NCBI RefSeq assembly: GCF_003324165.1 | Contig: NW_025407891.1 | Span: forward strand, 3,249 to 66,139 | Reading direction: 5' to 3' | From: Naegleria lovaniensis | Taxonomy: Eukaryota > Heterolobosea > Eutetramitea > Acrasida > Naegleriidae | DNA: 62,891 bases | Program-made: the position numbers and the translations under genes | Notes under the pieces: generated by a model | What the model saw: only the letters and a program-made list of their open reading frames with translations | Databases searched by the model: none | What the model was told of the DNA's origin: nothing | Shown: positions 60,941-62,891 of the stretch, one piece after another | Layout: each line of letters opens with the position of its first letter | Numbering within the stretch: position 1 is the stretch's first letter

Positions 60941-62891
60941 TCATTTCGACAACTTACAGTGTTCATGAATGCCCCTAGAAAGGATGCTGTTAATGATGGT
61001 AAGCAACATTTTGAAACTTTTCTTGAACTCGTCCTCCATTTCAAGTAACTCTGATAAAAATATATCTTCTCTTTGTGTTTCCTTAAAGTTATTCAATTTT
61101 GTGCGAAGTGTTATGCAAATTTGCACAACTTTGAAAATGTGATTTTTCACAAATTGTGCTTTTTTGAGGAGAAATCGATCCTTAATCTTATTCATATAGT
61201 CCTGGTGATAATTTCGTAAATCATCAAGATCTTGTGACGATAGAACATTGTCACATAATTCATTCCACAAAGTATGTAATATTCTATTCATCATATAATA
61301 CTGAACAGCGCTTATGAAATGTTTCAACTGGTTTAAGAGGCTATAAAATTTGAGATAGGCATTTCCTCTATGCACAAAGGCGTCGGTTTTCAAGCTCATG
61401 ATTTCCAATACTTTGAAAATCGTTAGTTGACTAAATATTTTTAACCATTAACATACCTTGTTTTGCTTGTTTAAGTTTAAGATTAAAAATCAACACTTCA
61501 TTGTAGTGCTGAACATGTTCTGTAGAGATAATAACGTTGAGAGGCCACTCTAATTCAAAGTTAAATACTAGCCCATCAAAAAAGTTTCCATCTTCGATCT
61601 TGATCTTGGTGTCATCGAAGATCACAGATATTTTATCTTCTAAAGTAAGAGATGAAAATACGTCGGTAGTATAAAAAGAGGTAGAATTGTTAGTTGCAAA
61701 AGAGTATCGTCTTGGATATTCTACTCCAAGACGCAAAGTATCTCTCAATATCATTTGGATGTCAAATGTGGTAATACCGCGAAAATCGAATGCAATGAAT
61801 CGATCAGAAAGATGAAACAACTGCGTTGAAAAGTAGTCCATAATGTCACCTGCTTCCATTAGAAAAATAGCTCGAATAGCTGTGAGATGGTCAATGAGCT
61901 TCGATCTATAAACTATCAAATTGCACAAGTAGGGAGCTATGCGTGAATATTGTTCCTTAATATTCTTAAAAAGACCTAACTCAAAATTAATTTCAATAGG
62001 CTGTTCAAGTATCTTGCTTGAAGACATGTAATGATTGTCTGACACGCACTGAAAGTCAATCACTTCTGATAAACTCTTTTTCTTCAGCAAATTGAAAATA
62101 TTGCTTGTTTGATCGTCTGACCTAAAGGGGTCTGTGGCGAGTGAGAAGAATGATTTATCCTTGTTATCGGTTGGATCTGAAATAGTATTGCTGTACAAGT
62201 CTTCAGTTTCTAAGAGGGATAACATTCGTTTTTTTTTTGGAGGTGATCTCATAAAATGGATTGAACCAATTGGAATAGATTCAGAACAAATAGAAATTGG
62301 AGATGATAGCTCTACAGTGTTAGAATTTTCGTTGGTGTTATCTTTTCTTGGTTTATGGATTGATCGTAACAGTGTCAGTGCTTTTGGAGATGTTTCCGTT
62401 TTAAAAGTCTCACATGCATGAAAATTTTCATGGTTTACATCACCATTTCTAGAATCCAAATCCAAGGCTGTTTCTAATAGTCTATAGAGAGAAGGTTTTT
62501 CTTTATCCAACATGTAGTCACCTATGGAGCTTGTGTCCAAAGTAATTTCGTGCTTGGTTTCAATGTCTTTCATCAAGATAATGGATTTTCCAATACTAAT
62601 AATTTTATCCTTGGTGTTGGAAAAAATGTTTGGAATTTTGGATTGAATAAATCCTTCAGTCCAAAATAAAGGTGTTTCAACATTCAAATTGTCGTTTTTC
62701 GAGAGCATAAATTCTTGGAATTTGTCTTGAATAATTCCTTCGAATATCCAAGAATCCATTATTCCCAGGTAAGATTTAAGCATGGACATCAGTAGTCGAT
62801 AAACCAAATCATATTCGTCATTGGTGTTGGTATGCATGTACTGTAGATGTGTGATTTTTTCGTAGAAGGAGGAAATAATATCTGATATTGA
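60941..62891 (-). CDS. Gamma-tubulin complex component (5' end missing)
   Basis: Two exons are visible (61457-62891, 60941-61410; donor GTATGT, acceptor CAAAG), with the N-terminus beyond the right edge. The C-terminal GRIP2-like part contains FLMEAGDIMDYFSTQLF, then LEWPLNVIISTEHVQHYNEVLIFNLKLKQAKQ, and after the junction FYSLLNQLKHFISAVQYYMMNRILHTLW. This is the standard signature of SPC97/98-family proteins that bind gamma-tubulin and nucleate microtubules at basal bodies and spindles. A linker rich in Ser and charged residues (about 62080-62400) interrupts the conserved parts, as in GCP4-6. The paralogue cannot be fixed without the rest. It converges on VPS36, 86 bp apart. Confidence 0.85.

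Noticed and set aside
1-62891. tRNA, rRNA and CRISPR arrays
   Set aside because: No B-box plus cloverleaf combination, no rRNA core and no regularly spaced repeats were seen by eye; a dedicated scan could still find a diverged tRNA.

Overview
The window looks like nuclear DNA of a heterolobosean amoeba, most probably a Naegleria species. The base composition is AT-rich. Genes are densely packed on both strands, with mostly short spacers, poly-A runs just before start codons and short GT-AG introns of roughly 35-180 nt. The gene set also fits: a multi-pass PAS-containing nucleotide cyclase, a BTB/BACK protein with a glycine-rich tail, a 7TM-RGS protein and a TKL receptor kinase. I cannot name the species from sequence alone.

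Layout. 1-3.2 kb: the 5' part of a metallophosphoesterase, a membrane-anchored short-chain dehydrogenase and a mitochondrial-type AAA ATPase (all minus), with a compound inverted repeat at 254-421. 3.3-7.2 kb: a divergent pair resembling a two-gene DNA transposon, namely a tnp2/CACTA-like transposase and a possible BEN-domain protein. 7.2-9.2 kb: about 2 kb without a convincing gene, ending in a dense palindromic cluster. 9.2-11.9 kb: one ORF joining a class I terpene synthase to a three-histidine-box membrane desaturase/hydroxylase. 12.5-18.3 kb: a large nucleotide cyclase. 18.3-21.2 kb: a phosphatidylinositol phosphate kinase with an N-terminal EF-hand module. 21.3-29.2 kb: a mitochondrial protein, an F-box protein, a coiled-coil protein and a possible transcription factor. 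31.1-33.7 kb: MCM2, sharing a divergent promoter with a secreted alpha/beta hydrolase. 36.3-40.2 kb: a CDCA7-like zinc-finger protein and a 7TM-RGS protein. 40.7-44.6 kb: a P-element-like transposon with 15-bp terminal inverted repeats, sitting in a BTB-BACK-glycine-rich gene (44.5-46.4 kb). 46.4-62.9 kb: a USP36/42-like deubiquitinase, an F-box-like protein, a Rab18-like GTPase, ATG3, a receptor TKL kinase, VPS36 and a gamma-tubulin complex component that runs off the window.

How the genes relate. Most are independent eukaryotic housekeeping or signalling genes. Membrane traffic and autophagy (Rab, ATG3, VPS36, PIP kinase) and second-messenger signalling (cyclase, RGS receptor, Ca-binding PIP kinase, TKL receptor kinase) are well represented, but nothing here acts as an operon. 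The points most worth following up are the terpene synthase-desaturase fusion, the P-like transposon with its chimeric host gene, the two-gene transposase/BEN element, the palindromic repeats, and eight apparent one-base deletions of the same sign in three otherwise coherent genes, which look more like assembly errors than biology.
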